Origin: Gloeocapsopsis crepidinum LEGE 06123
GTDB lineage: Bacteria; Cyanobacteriota; Cyanobacteriia; Cyanobacteriales; Chroococcidiopsidaceae
Assembly: GCF_015207655.1 (NCBI RefSeq)
Contig: NZ_JADEWN010000062.1
Location: 1 to 36,949, forward strand
DNA length: 36,949 nucleotides
Reading direction: 5' to 3'
The notes under the pieces are model-generated. The model saw only the letters and a list, made by a program, of their open reading frames with translations, had not been told where the DNA came from and did no database searches. The translations under genes and the position numbers were made by a program. Below are positions 18,237 through 26,063 of this stretch, piece after piece (position 1 is the stretch's first letter; the number at the start of each line of letters is the position of its first letter).

Positions 18237-18268
18237 AGGAGAAAAGTCCCAAGGCTTTCTCCTTTTTT
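18237..18268 (+). terminator. Rho-independent terminator of gyrB
   Basis: AGGAGAAAAG (18237-18246) pairs with CTTTCTCCT (18255-18263) with one bulged A, and six consecutive T residues follow at 18263-18268. It lies 30 bases after the gyrB stop. Confidence 0.8.
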
Positions 18269-18334
18269 GTTGATTCCTTGGTTTTCTTACGTAACTACAT
18301 AAACTTAGAGTAGTTTAATTGTGTGACAAAAGAT

Positions 18335-18985
18335 TTAATAAGCACCTTTACCTGTAATCACAACCACAACGGTTTGCCAGATAATATATAGATCGAACCA
18401 TAAAGACCAGCGATCGCGATAAATCATATCTAGCTGCAGCATATAGTCAAAGCTCACCTCACTACGTCCACTAATCTGCCACAAACCAGTGACCCCAGGC
18501 ATTAGTTCTAAACGTTTTATAAAAGTATTGCGATGGTTTTTGACGGCTAGAGTACAATCGCGTAATTGCAGAGGACGCGGACCTACTAAGCTCATATGAC
18601 CTTGAACAACGTTAAATAGTTGTGGCAACTCATCTAAACTAGTCCGTCGCAAGAATTTACCAACGCGGGTGACACGAGGATCTTCTTTCATTTTAAAGAG
18701 TACTCCACCGTCTGATTCGTTTAAATGCTCTAGCTCTTGCAAAAGTTGCTCAGCATTCACTATCATAGTGCGAAATTTCCAGATCAAGAAAGGTTTTCCA
18801 CCGCGCCCCAAACGTTCTTGCCGAAAGAAAATTGATCCTTTTGAGTCTAGAGAAATCACAAGTGCGATCGCAAGCATCAAAGGACTCAGCAGAAGTATTC
18901 CTACACCAGCGCCCAAAATGTCAATAATTCGCTTACTAACAAGTTGCAACGTATATCGTGGGTGACTGACAAAACTAAGTTGCAT
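18335..18985 (-). CDS. Monotopic phosphoglycosyl transferase (bacterial sugar transferase)
   Basis: This is a PF02397-type enzyme of about 216 residues. It transfers a sugar 1-phosphate from a nucleotide sugar to a polyprenyl phosphate and so starts assembly of a polysaccharide or glycan. It is the short form: one N-terminal re-entrant hydrophobic helix (about 22-45, after KRIIDILG), then FFRQERLGRGGKPFLIWKFRTM, the catalytic DE dyad in LRRTSLDELPQLFNV, GHMSLVGPRPL, and PGVTGLWQISGRSEVSF. The large multi-span N-terminal domain of WbaP/WcaJ is absent. The ATG at 18985 is preferred over an in-frame GTG at 19018, since AAGGG is near it. It lies 97 bases downstream of the P450 on the same strand, so it may be the last gene of that cluster or start a separate unit. 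Confidence 0.9.
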   Translation of the reverse strand: MQLSFVSHPRYTLQLVSKRIIDILGAGVGILLLSPLMLAIALVISLDSKGSIFFRQERLGRGGKPFLIWKFRTMIVNAEQLLQELEHLNESDGGVLFKMKEDPRVTRVGKFLRRTSLDELPQLFNVVQGHMSLVGPRPLQLRDCTLAVKNHRNTFIKRLELMPGVTGLWQISGRSEVSFDYMLQLDMIYRDRWSLWFDLYIIWQTVVVVITGKGAY

Positions 18986-19081
18986 GGTACAGTAAACCCT
19001 TAACAGTCTAGTTGACACTGATAGCCAAAAGGAAAGGTTGGTAATTGGTGACTAGAAAAATATTTATTAACAACTCAAAAC

Positions 19082-20443
19082 TCATGGATTCAAAACTTTC
19101 TTAACTTGTGCTTGGAGACTATCTTGATACTTGGAAGGCTGACGCACTGGCACGATTGCACTTGGTTCAGGAGTCACACTCCAGTCGTAACGCAACAACT
19201 TTGAGAGGATAATCTTCATTTCCATCTGGGCAAATTGCCAGCCCAAGCAACTGTGCGGACCACTACCAAAGCCTACTAATGCAAAGGAGTGCTTTTTATC
19301 TTCTTCGCGAGGTGGGGCAAAACGATCGGGATCAAAGCGATCGGGATCAGTATAGATTTCAGGTAAACGATGCGTTAGCAGTGGAGAAATATCGACGTGC
19401 CAGCCAGCGGGAATGCAGTAGCCTGCGTAATAAATATCTTTAACAACCCCACGCGACATATTTTGTACAGGAGGATACAGACGTTCTACCTCTTTGAGGG
19501 CGTAGCCCATTTGAGGAAGTTGTTTAAGATGAGATAAGTTAAGTGGTTCATGACCCACGACTTGGGCGTATTCAGTACGTAGGCGATCGTACCACTCAGG
19601 ATGCGCGACTAACTCAAACATCAACCACGAAAGTAGCACTGCTGGATTTTCATGTCCTGCAAATAGGACCATCAGCAATTGGTCAATAATATCCGATTCA
19701 CTCAAAGAGTTACCATTTTCATCAACAGATGCGAGTAACAATCCAAGAAAGTCGCGTGACTCTTGTAGTAATCCCTGTTGTCTGCGTTGAGCAATTTTAC
19801 GCCGTAAAAAAGCTTGTAAATTTCGCCGTGCTTGCTGCGATCGCCCATACAATGTTTGGGGAATATCCAGTTTTAACTTTGCCCGTCGTCCCACAAGCAT
19901 TCCCAAAAAATACTGTGTTGCTTCTGCGAATTCGCTATCGGTTTCAGTGCCTAAGATAAGACGAATTGCAATTGTTGTTGAGAGATTGGTAAATTCTTCA
20001 ATTAGGGAAATTGTACTACCTTCTTGCCAATCTTCAAAAAACTTATCGACAATTTCTTGAATCGTGTCAAAGTAATTATTAAGCGATCGCCCGTGCATTG
20101 CTGGATACATTAAGCGGCGTGTTGCTTGATGTTCTGCACCATCTTGTAAAAGCAACCCTTTACCAAAAATAGGTTCTAAAAAAATCCAACCTAGTCGTGC
20201 AGAAAGATGATCTGCTTTTTCTGCTAGAACTAAGCGGTTAGCATCAGGACCAATTAAAAAAGCGAAATTTTTACCAAAAATCCGTGATTTAAAAACTGAA
20301 CCATAACGCTGAAAGTGATCCCAGTAAAAAAGTTCTTCGTCTCTAAATAGCTCTTTTGTCTCACCTCCAAATAGCTTACCAAAACTACCAGGCATTTCCT
20401 CTGCTGGTTTAAATTGTGACGTTGGTTTTGTTTGGACAACCAT
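19082..20443 (-). CDS. Cytochrome P450 with atypical I-helix
   Basis: This is a haem-thiolate monooxygenase of about 453 residues, soluble with no N-terminal anchor, resembling CYP120/CYP51-like bacterial P450s. The ExxR motif is E318-R321 (KEVERLYPP), and the haem-ligand loop FGSGPHSCLG places the cysteine at about C399. The I-helix reads LFAGHENPAVLLSW: the glycine and acid (E265) are retained, but the usual threonine that guides oxygen activation is Asn266, followed by Pro. That suggests an unusual reaction or altered proton delivery; this is inference. The ATG at 20443 is chosen because AAGGAAC lies about 12 bases before it. The gap to the upstream methyltransferase stop is only 17 bases, so the two are co-transcribed. 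The substrate is unknown. Confidence 0.92.
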   Translation of the reverse strand: MVVQTKPTSQFKPAEEMPGSFGKLFGGETKELFRDEELFYWDHFQRYGSVFKSRIFGKNFAFLIGPDANRLVLAEKADHLSARLGWIFLEPIFGKGLLLQDGAEHQATRRLMYPAMHGRSLNNYFDTIQEIVDKFFEDWQEGSTISLIEEFTNLSTTIAIRLILGTETDSEFAEATQYFLGMLVGRRAKLKLDIPQTLYGRSQQARRNLQAFLRRKIAQRRQQGLLQESRDFLGLLLASVDENGNSLSESDIIDQLLMVLFAGHENPAVLLSWLMFELVAHPEWYDRLRTEYAQVVGHEPLNLSHLKQLPQMGYALKEVERLYPPVQNMSRGVVKDIYYAGYCIPAGWHVDISPLLTHRLPEIYTDPDRFDPDRFAPPREEDKKHSFALVGFGSGPHSCLGWQFAQMEMKIILSKLLRYDWSVTPEPSAIVPVRQPSKYQDSLQAQVKKVLNP

Positions 20444-20460
20444 TAAAATAGTTCCTTTGC

Positions 20461-21501
20461 TCAAGCGCGTACAGCTTCAATGATGCTATTAGCAGTTTGT
20501 GTAGGGATAATTCTTGTTACCTGAAAACCAGCAGATGCTAAGAGCGATCGGTATTGTGCTTCAGTACGTTCATAGCCACCAGGAGTTGTGAGTAACGATT
20601 CTAAATCAATTAACTTTCCGACAAAAGGCTGATTACCAAGAGGCATAATCATTTCTACGATTAAAAGTCTGCCATCTGCTGACATCACCTCACGACAGTT
20701 TTTCAGAAGTTGCACTGCGCGATTGTCATCCCAATTGTGAACGACAAACATGAGAATGTATGCATCGCCGCCACTGGGTACTGAATCTAAACAATTACCT
20801 GCAATCAGTTCACAGCGATCTGCAACTTTGGCTGATTCAATTACTGAAGTTGCCGCAGCGATCGCCGAAGGATAATCAAAAAGTACCCCTTGCATTGTGG
20901 GGTTTGCTTGTAAAAGTGAAATAACTGTGCTGCCACTGGCAAAAATACCAATATCAACAACTTTATTAATCAATGAAAAGTCATAATTTGCAAGTAGCGA
21001 TTGCGCTGCACGTTGCGAAATACTCGCCTTGGACTCGCTAGAAACTCGCGCAACTTCGGGATCTTGATAAAATTCAAATAATCCTTGTTTGTAGAGGTAT
21101 TCAAACGCAGGTTCTCCTGTTTTGACACTGTAATGCAGATTTTCCCAAACATTCCAGTGCCAATCTTGACCAAAAAATTTAACAGCAGCGCGGACTGAAT
21201 CAGGAGAGTCACTTTGAAGGAACTCAGCAAGGGGCGTTAAGCTAAAGTGACATTCATACTCGGCAAAAATACCAACACTTGCAAGCGATCGCATCAACCG
21301 ATAAAGTGATGGTGCATGAGTTCCGGTTGCTTGTGCCAACTCCTCAACAGTTTGAGAACCATCTGCTAACAAGTCAGCAATGCCCAATTCAGCAGCAGCA
21401 TAGATTAATCGTGCTACTCGTAAACCCCCTAACATTTGCATCATTGCCACTTGTGGAGGTAAGTCTGGTGGCATATTGGGATTTGGTTTAGTAGTAATCA
21501 T
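20461..21501 (-). CDS. O-methyltransferase, COMT type, with degenerate SAM loop
   Basis: This is a small-molecule methyltransferase of the plant COMT / bacterial polyketide O-methyltransferase family, 346 residues. An N-terminal winged-helix dimerisation domain (about 15-105) is followed by the Rossmann domain. The catalytic base region HNWDD and the downstream VGKLIDLESLL and GGYERTEAQYRSLL blocks are conserved. The glycine-rich SAM motif I is eroded: it reads VVDIGIFASGSTVISLL, where the paralogue at 21.6 kb has VDIGGGYGSHL. It may bind SAM weakly or have another role, such as a heterodimer partner; this is inference. It has the same ancestry as the other two methyltransferases here, which suggests local duplication. 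It sits directly upstream of the P450. Confidence 0.9.
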   Translation of the reverse strand: MITTKPNPNMPPDLPPQVAMMQMLGGLRVARLIYAAAELGIADLLADGSQTVEELAQATGTHAPSLYRLMRSLASVGIFAEYECHFSLTPLAEFLQSDSPDSVRAAVKFFGQDWHWNVWENLHYSVKTGEPAFEYLYKQGLFEFYQDPEVARVSSESKASISQRAAQSLLANYDFSLINKVVDIGIFASGSTVISLLQANPTMQGVLFDYPSAIAAATSVIESAKVADRCELIAGNCLDSVPSGGDAYILMFVVHNWDDNRAVQLLKNCREVMSADGRLLIVEMIMPLGNQPFVGKLIDLESLLTTPGGYERTEAQYRSLLASAGFQVTRIIPTQTANSIIEAVRA

Positions 21502-21584
21502 TTCTCTAGATAGTTAGATAGTAAGGGGGCAGACTAATTTGTAATGAACGATTCTTCTATGTAACTTGCTATTGTTTTCCCCGA

Positions 21585-22697
21585 TCAACTAACACCAACA
21601 GCTTCAATGATTTTCCAAGGAGATGCTGTGGCAAAGACTTTTGTCAGCTTGAAACCTGCGGCATCAAAAAGTGCGCGATATTCTGCTTCTGTACGTTCGC
21701 GTCCACCAGAAGTTGTTAACATTTCTAAATCCAGAAGTTTACCGAAATAAGGTGTATTTCCAGGAGGAATTACTGCCTCAACAAGCAATAGCTTGCTGTG
21801 TTCTGTCATGGCGCGACGACAGTTTTTGAGAATCTTAACTGCGTTGGGTTCATCCCAGTCATGAATAACGGTTTTAAGAAGGTAAATATCACCGCCAGGC
21901 GGTACAGACTGGAAAAAGTCGCCAGCAACTAACTCACAACGCTCCGCTAGTCCATTTTCTGTAATAAACTCTTTAGCACCGGCAATTACAGATGGCTGAT
22001 CGAATAGAACACCTTTGATTGATGGATATGTTTTAAGAATTGTTGTCAGATGACTGCCATAACCACCACCAATATCAACTAATTTAGAGATTCCTGAAAA
22101 ATCATAGCCAGTGGCAATCGCGCTATTATTTAACGAAGCTAAATTAGTCATCGCTTCATCAAAATGATTGCCAGCTTGAGAATCTTGGACAAAGTACTCA
22201 AAAATATTTGGCTTACTAAAGGTATACTCAACAGCGGTTTTACCTGTTTTGACACTTTCAATCAAGTTACCCCACAAGTTCCAGTGCCACTTTTCACCTG
22301 ACATAATTGCCCAAGCACGTACTGATTCAGGAGAATCTATTTGTAACGTCACAGCTAAAGGTGTTAAGTCAAAGCGTTTTTCCTCGTCTTCGGCAAATAT
22401 TCCAAAACTCGCAAGCGATCGCAATAATCGATAAAGTGACTGTTCATCCACTCCAGTCAGGTGTGCTAGTTCCTCACTACTTTTGGCGCCATCTTTAAGC
22501 AAGTCAGCAATTCCTAATTGTGCTGCAACATATATTGCCTGCGAAACCTGGTAAGCATTAATCATCTCCACCATTGCCACTTGGGGTGGCATCATTTTGG
22601 CTCTAAATTTCTGCAATGAATTGGTAACATTCATCATTGCTTGAATCAGCGCCATAGGAGGCTTTTTAGGTTTTGTTTGAAGATTGGCTTGAGACAT
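21585..22697 (-). CDS. O-methyltransferase, COMT type
   Basis: This is a SAM-dependent O-methyltransferase of 370 residues, the longest and most canonical of the three paralogues. It has an extra ~25-residue N-terminal extension before the dimerisation domain (PPQVAMVEMINAYQVSQAIYVAAQLGIADLL at about 37-67). SAM motif I is LVDIGGGYGSHLTTIL, followed by the acidic GVLFDQPSVI. The catalytic-His block is TVIHDWDEPNAVKIL, and the C-terminal block is GGRERTEAEYRALFDAAGF. A good Shine-Dalgarno, AGAGGG, precedes the ATG by a few bases. The likely substrate is a hydroxylated aromatic or polyketide-like compound, inferred from the family and from the neighbouring P450 and ABM protein. An 83-base gap separates it from the next methyltransferase. 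Confidence 0.93.
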   Translation of the reverse strand: MSQANLQTKPKKPPMALIQAMMNVTNSLQKFRAKMMPPQVAMVEMINAYQVSQAIYVAAQLGIADLLKDGAKSSEELAHLTGVDEQSLYRLLRSLASFGIFAEDEEKRFDLTPLAVTLQIDSPESVRAWAIMSGEKWHWNLWGNLIESVKTGKTAVEYTFSKPNIFEYFVQDSQAGNHFDEAMTNLASLNNSAIATGYDFSGISKLVDIGGGYGSHLTTILKTYPSIKGVLFDQPSVIAGAKEFITENGLAERCELVAGDFFQSVPPGGDIYLLKTVIHDWDEPNAVKILKNCRRAMTEHSKLLLVEAVIPPGNTPYFGKLLDLEMLTTSGGRERTEAEYRALFDAAGFKLTKVFATASPWKIIEAVGVS

Positions 22698-22876
22698 ACA
22701 TCCCTCTTTACTTATTTGGCAACCAGAAAATCTTAAGGTAAGTGAGCATAGTTATGCATCACACTTTTTATGTCAGTTAATAATTAATTGTTGATTTTCC
22801 GTTGACCATTAACTCTTTACAGGTGTAGTTGTTTACTCTCACTCACTCTTTGGTATCTTGATTATTTTGAAAAATG

Positions 22877-23224
22877 CTAAGAATGTTTGGTGTAGCAAAC
22901 TTCGTAAAGTGTCGGATCGGATTGTGCAATTTTACCAATTGCAGGCATATGTGACACAGCTTCAGGATTATTAAAAATACCGCGAAAGTCCTCAATACTC
23001 TGCCATTGTGCGTAGTTTGTTACTCTTTTACCGTCTAAACTTTTGTGGATATTTGCCGCAATAAAACCAGGAAGCTTACACATGACTTCTTCAGTCGCTT
23101 TTACTAATAAATCAACGAGTAATTGCTGGTTTTCTGGCTCAACAATAAATACGTTAATTAAAGTGATGCAATCAGTATCTTTAGATATTGTGGTGAGTTC
23201 TTCGTTGTTGATGATTGTAGTCAT
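22877..23224 (-). CDS. Antibiotic biosynthesis monooxygenase (ABM) domain protein
   Basis: This is a 115-residue ferredoxin-like-fold protein of the ABM family. Members include cofactor-free oxygenases that make quinones from polyketide phenols (ActVA-Orf6, TcmH types), and also haem-degrading or unrelated small proteins. The core TLINVFIVEPENQQLLVDLLVKATEEVM, then PGFIAANIHKSLDGKRVTNYAQWQS, is typical, followed by the MPAIGKI helix and a closing strand LYEVCY. The N-terminal 18 residues are outside the domain. AAGGAG precedes the ATG by six bases. Its place between two O-methyltransferase genes argues for a tailoring oxygenation of an aromatic intermediate. The precise reaction is not deducible. 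Confidence 0.87.
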   Translation of the reverse strand: MTTIINNEELTTISKDTDCITLINVFIVEPENQQLLVDLLVKATEEVMCKLPGFIAANIHKSLDGKRVTNYAQWQSIEDFRGIFNNPEAVSHMPAIGKIAQSDPTLYEVCYTKHS

Positions 23225-23349
23225 GTTGACTCCTTGAGTAATTCCTAAGTAGTTACTTTAGAGAATGAATACTCCTAAAAAATTCATGATTCATTTTCGA
23301 GAAAGTTACTTTGCAAAGAACAAATAATTACAAATTATGAATTATTTAA

Positions 23350-24423
23350 TCAAGCTGGTACAGATTCGATAATGCTCATTGGAGACTTTGAGGAGATAAT
23401 GTTTGTAAGTTGGAAACCAGATGCGCTGAGGACTTCTCGATATTGTTCTTCGGTGCGTTCGATTGCACCTGTACTCATTAGCAGTGCTTCTACATCTAAA
23501 ATTTTGCCTAAAGATGGTTCATTACCTGGAGGAATAACCATCTCAATGAGTAACAGTTTGCCATGTTCTGCGATCGCCTGACGGCAGTTTTTTAAAATAG
23601 CGATCGCGCGATCGTCATCATAATCGTGAATTAAATTTTTAACAATGTAAACATTGCCACCAGGGGGAAAAGATGCAAAAACATCACCTGTAACAACTTC
23701 GCAGCGATCGCTCAACCCTGTTACTTCAACAAGCCGTTTTACCTGTTCGATTCGAGTTGGACTGTCGAAGTAAACTCCACGTTGCAATGAGTTGTTCTTT
23801 AATATGGAAGCAATAAGTTTGCCATCTCCTTGACCTCCTGTTCCAATATCAACGATACACTCAAACGAGGCAAAGTCATAGTTAGCTAAAATTGCCACGT
23901 CAGTCATTGCTAAAGCACTGACCATTGCTCCATCAAAATTTTTGGCAACTTCAGGATTTTGCTGATAGTATTCTTCAAACTCCATTCCAAAAAGATGGTC
24001 AAAGGCAGGTTCACCTGTTTTAAGACTGTGAAGAATTCCTCCCCACATCCGCCAGTGCCACATTTCACCAACAACGATCGCATAATCTCGTAGCGAATTG
24101 GAAACGTTACTCTGCAGTAGCGCACCTCTAGGGGTCAAGTGAAATAAACCGCTCTCGTCTTCAGTGAAGATATCAAAACTAGCAAGTACTCTCAACAATC
24201 GATAAAGTGACTGTTCGTGAGTTGCTGTTGTTTGTGCTAACTCTGTAATACTTTGTGGTTGTGTTAACAAGTCTGCAATACCAAGCTTTGCCACCACAGA
24301 AATCGACTGTGCAAGTCGATAAGCATTCATCATCTGAAGAATTTTTACTTGCGGTGGCACGCCTTGAGCAACTGGTGGACGAGGTGCTGTAGCGTCTGAG
24401 GGTTTGTGTTGCGATGAAACCAT
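23350..24423 (-). CDS. O-methyltransferase, COMT type
   Basis: This is the third paralogue, 357 residues. A proline-rich start (residues 10-25) leads to the dimerisation domain (VKILQMMNAYRLAQSISVVAKLGIADLL). The SAM region is IVDIGTGGQGDGKLIASIL, which is glycine-rich but two or three residues longer than the canonical loop. The acidic GVYFDSPTRI follows. The catalytic block is NLIHDYDDDRAIAIL, and the C-terminal block is AIERTEEQYREVLSASGF. AAGG lies about nine bases before the ATG. Only 14 bases separate it from the stop of the 173-aa gene upstream, so they are co-transcribed. Sequence divergence among the three enzymes implies different positions or substrates rather than redundancy. Confidence 0.92.
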   Translation of the reverse strand: MVSSQHKPSDATAPRPPVAQGVPPQVKILQMMNAYRLAQSISVVAKLGIADLLTQPQSITELAQTTATHEQSLYRLLRVLASFDIFTEDESGLFHLTPRGALLQSNVSNSLRDYAIVVGEMWHWRMWGGILHSLKTGEPAFDHLFGMEFEEYYQQNPEVAKNFDGAMVSALAMTDVAILANYDFASFECIVDIGTGGQGDGKLIASILKNNSLQRGVYFDSPTRIEQVKRLVEVTGLSDRCEVVTGDVFASFPPGGNVYIVKNLIHDYDDDRAIAILKNCRQAIAEHGKLLLIEMVIPPGNEPSLGKILDVEALLMSTGAIERTEEQYREVLSASGFQLTNIISSKSPMSIIESVPA

Positions 24424-24437
24424 GCTTTAGCCTTGCC

Positions 24438-24959
24438 TTACTGATGAGCGGCGATAAATAATTGTTCTTTATTTGAGCCAAGCTGAAATACTGCCTCAAT
24501 TCCTGCCATTAGCTCAATCATTTCATTCAATGCGGTTACTATCCGTTGATATTGTCGAATATCTTTATTACTGAGATAAGAACCTTCACGCTCTTTGATC
24601 CATTTTTGACAAATTTGATAGTTCCAAACTTGTGATGGTATGTTCTTAAAGTACTGCTTTTTATTGATCCAAATTAGTCCGTTTTCGTCACTCTGCTTTG
24701 GTTCTGCGTAACGCACTGCCTCGACAATGTTATTACCTATAACAGGGTAGTCAGCGAGTATCGACATAGGCTGTTCGTCATTACGCTTTTGTGAATATAT
24801 ACGCATAATTCCGCGAATACGAACATCTGCTATCAATCTTCCTTGCCGTTGAGAATGAACTTCATGCCAAGCTGCTTTGCGCAATGCAGGATAAAGTTTA
24901 TTGTCTTGTTTGTTAGATAATTGCCGATTTCTAACGTGTTGTTCCACTACTGTGTTCAT
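24438..24959 (-). CDS. Stand-alone protein resembling type ISP restriction enzyme C-terminal domain
   Basis: This 173-residue protein is not part of a restriction gene here. Residues about 70-165 look like the C-terminal specificity domain of type ISP restriction-modification enzymes: an EAVRYAEP strand, GLIWINKKQYF, IPSQVWNYQICQKWIKEREG, and then LSNKDIRQYQRIVTALNEMIELM followed by GIEAVF. The N-terminal 65 residues are basic and polar with no recognised motif. No helicase, nuclease or DNA methyltransferase lies nearby. It is instead the first gene of a methyltransferase/P450 group, 14 bases before an O-methyltransferase. The similarity is by pattern memory, so the domain name is moderately secure and the function unknown. 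In this setting it might be a binding or scaffold protein. Confidence 0.7.
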   Translation of the reverse strand: MNTVVEQHVRNRQLSNKQDNKLYPALRKAAWHEVHSQRQGRLIADVRIRGIMRIYSQKRNDEQPMSILADYPVIGNNIVEAVRYAEPKQSDENGLIWINKKQYFKNIPSQVWNYQICQKWIKEREGSYLSNKDIRQYQRIVTALNEMIELMAGIEAVFQLGSNKEQLFIAAHQ

Positions 24960-25324
24960 ATTTTTTGCCGTACATTATTTATGCAGCTTGTAGTTAGGTA
25001 GGACAGAATATATTTTCTGGAGAGTAGATTCTTTGTCTAAACTTGACAAATTGGTATTAAGCAGAGCAATCTAATTCTTTGTGAAGCTATTTTTTAGGAG
25101 AATTTGAAGCTTTGGCTGAAAATACAGACTTTTTAAAGGAATTAAAACTACAAAAAAATAGATTTATTACGTTATTTAGTTTTTCAAGATAGCAGTTTAG
25201 AGAGATAAAAACTTTAGAAAATACTTACTTTTAGTAATTTAGTAAATAGTTTCTCACATAAATGCGATAAGCAAGATTTAGAAAAGAGTAGATCCTGTAC
25301 AACTTATGTGTAACTTTTTGTTTG
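24960..25324. promoter_or_regulatory. Intergenic region upstream of the methyltransferase/P450 genes
   Basis: These 365 AT-rich bases separate devA from the 173-aa gene. Two inverted repeats lie close to that gene: CAGAATATATTTTCTG (25004-25019) and TTTGTC-N7-GACAAA (25032-25050). They could be operators or lie over a promoter, which makes a separate transcript for the tailoring genes plausible. No terminator for devA is evident. No ORF is seen. Confidence 0.35.
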
Positions 25325-26053
25325 TTAGGTGTTACTCTCAAATTGCCTCGATAGACGCGCTGGTGTGAGGCTATTATTGTAGCTTAAGCGACCATCTTCC
25401 ATGTGAATGATGCGATCTGCAACGTCTAAGATACGATTATCGTGTGTCACCATCACAATCGTACACATCTGTTCTTGAGCAAGATGCTGCATTAACTCAA
25501 CGACAGCACGACCAGATGTGCTATCTAATGATGCTGTAGGTTCGTCAGCTAATACAAGTTTGGGTTGATTTACTAAAGCCCTAGCAATTGCAATGCGTTG
25601 TTTTTGCCCGCCTGAGAGGTTTTCCGGATAGTAATTTAGGCGATCGCCTAACCCGACTGCTTGAAGAATTGTTTGCGATCGCGATCGCGCAGCTTGCATC
25701 GAAATGTTATTGTTGACTTGCGCTGCCATTTGCACATTTTGCTGTGCTGTGAGAAATCCTAGTAAGTTGTGTGATTGAAAAATATAACCGATTTGGCGTC
25801 GCAGTTTTGTTAGCTTTTGCTGACTTGCGCCGGATAATTCTTGACCGAGAAACTGAATACTTCCTGATTGTACAGAACGCAAACCACCAATCAAACTGAG
25901 TAATGTTGTTTTTCCCGATCCTGATTGTCCTGTAATAATCACAAACTCTCCCGCACCAATTTCTAAATTAATATCGAGTAAAGTTTGCTTTTGCAAAACG
26001 CCTTTACCATAGTAGTGGTTAAGAGATTGAATTTTTAGTGCTGGTTGTTGCAT
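25325..26053 (-). CDS. devA: ABC exporter ATPase, DevA type
   Basis: This is the ATP-binding subunit of a DevBCA-type exporter, 242 residues, cytoplasmic. Walker A GQSGSGKTT is near residue 42, followed by the Q-loop IFQSHNLLGFLTAQQNV, signature LSGGQKQR, Walker B LVLADEPTASLDS and the H-loop VTHD. The fold is of the LolD/MacB group. In Anabaena, DevBCA with a TolC-like outer membrane protein exports heterocyst glycolipids. Relatives with other cargoes are numerous in cyanobacteria, so the cargo here cannot be assumed. The gene follows devC after ten bases in the order devB-devC-devA. Confidence 0.92.
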   Translation of the reverse strand: MQQPALKIQSLNHYYGKGVLQKQTLLDINLEIGAGEFVIITGQSGSGKTTLLSLIGGLRSVQSGSIQFLGQELSGASQQKLTKLRRQIGYIFQSHNLLGFLTAQQNVQMAAQVNNNISMQAARSRSQTILQAVGLGDRLNYYPENLSGGQKQRIAIARALVNQPKLVLADEPTASLDSTSGRAVVELMQHLAQEQMCTIVMVTHDNRILDVADRIIHMEDGRLSYNNSLTPARLSRQFESNT

Positions 26054-26063
26054 AGATTACTGA

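Noticed and set aside
24438-24959. A restriction-modification system near the ISP-like protein and the methyltransferases
   Set aside because: The three neighbouring methyltransferases are COMT-type small-molecule enzymes, lacking the NPPY/DPPY motifs of DNA methyltransferases, and no nuclease or helicase is present.
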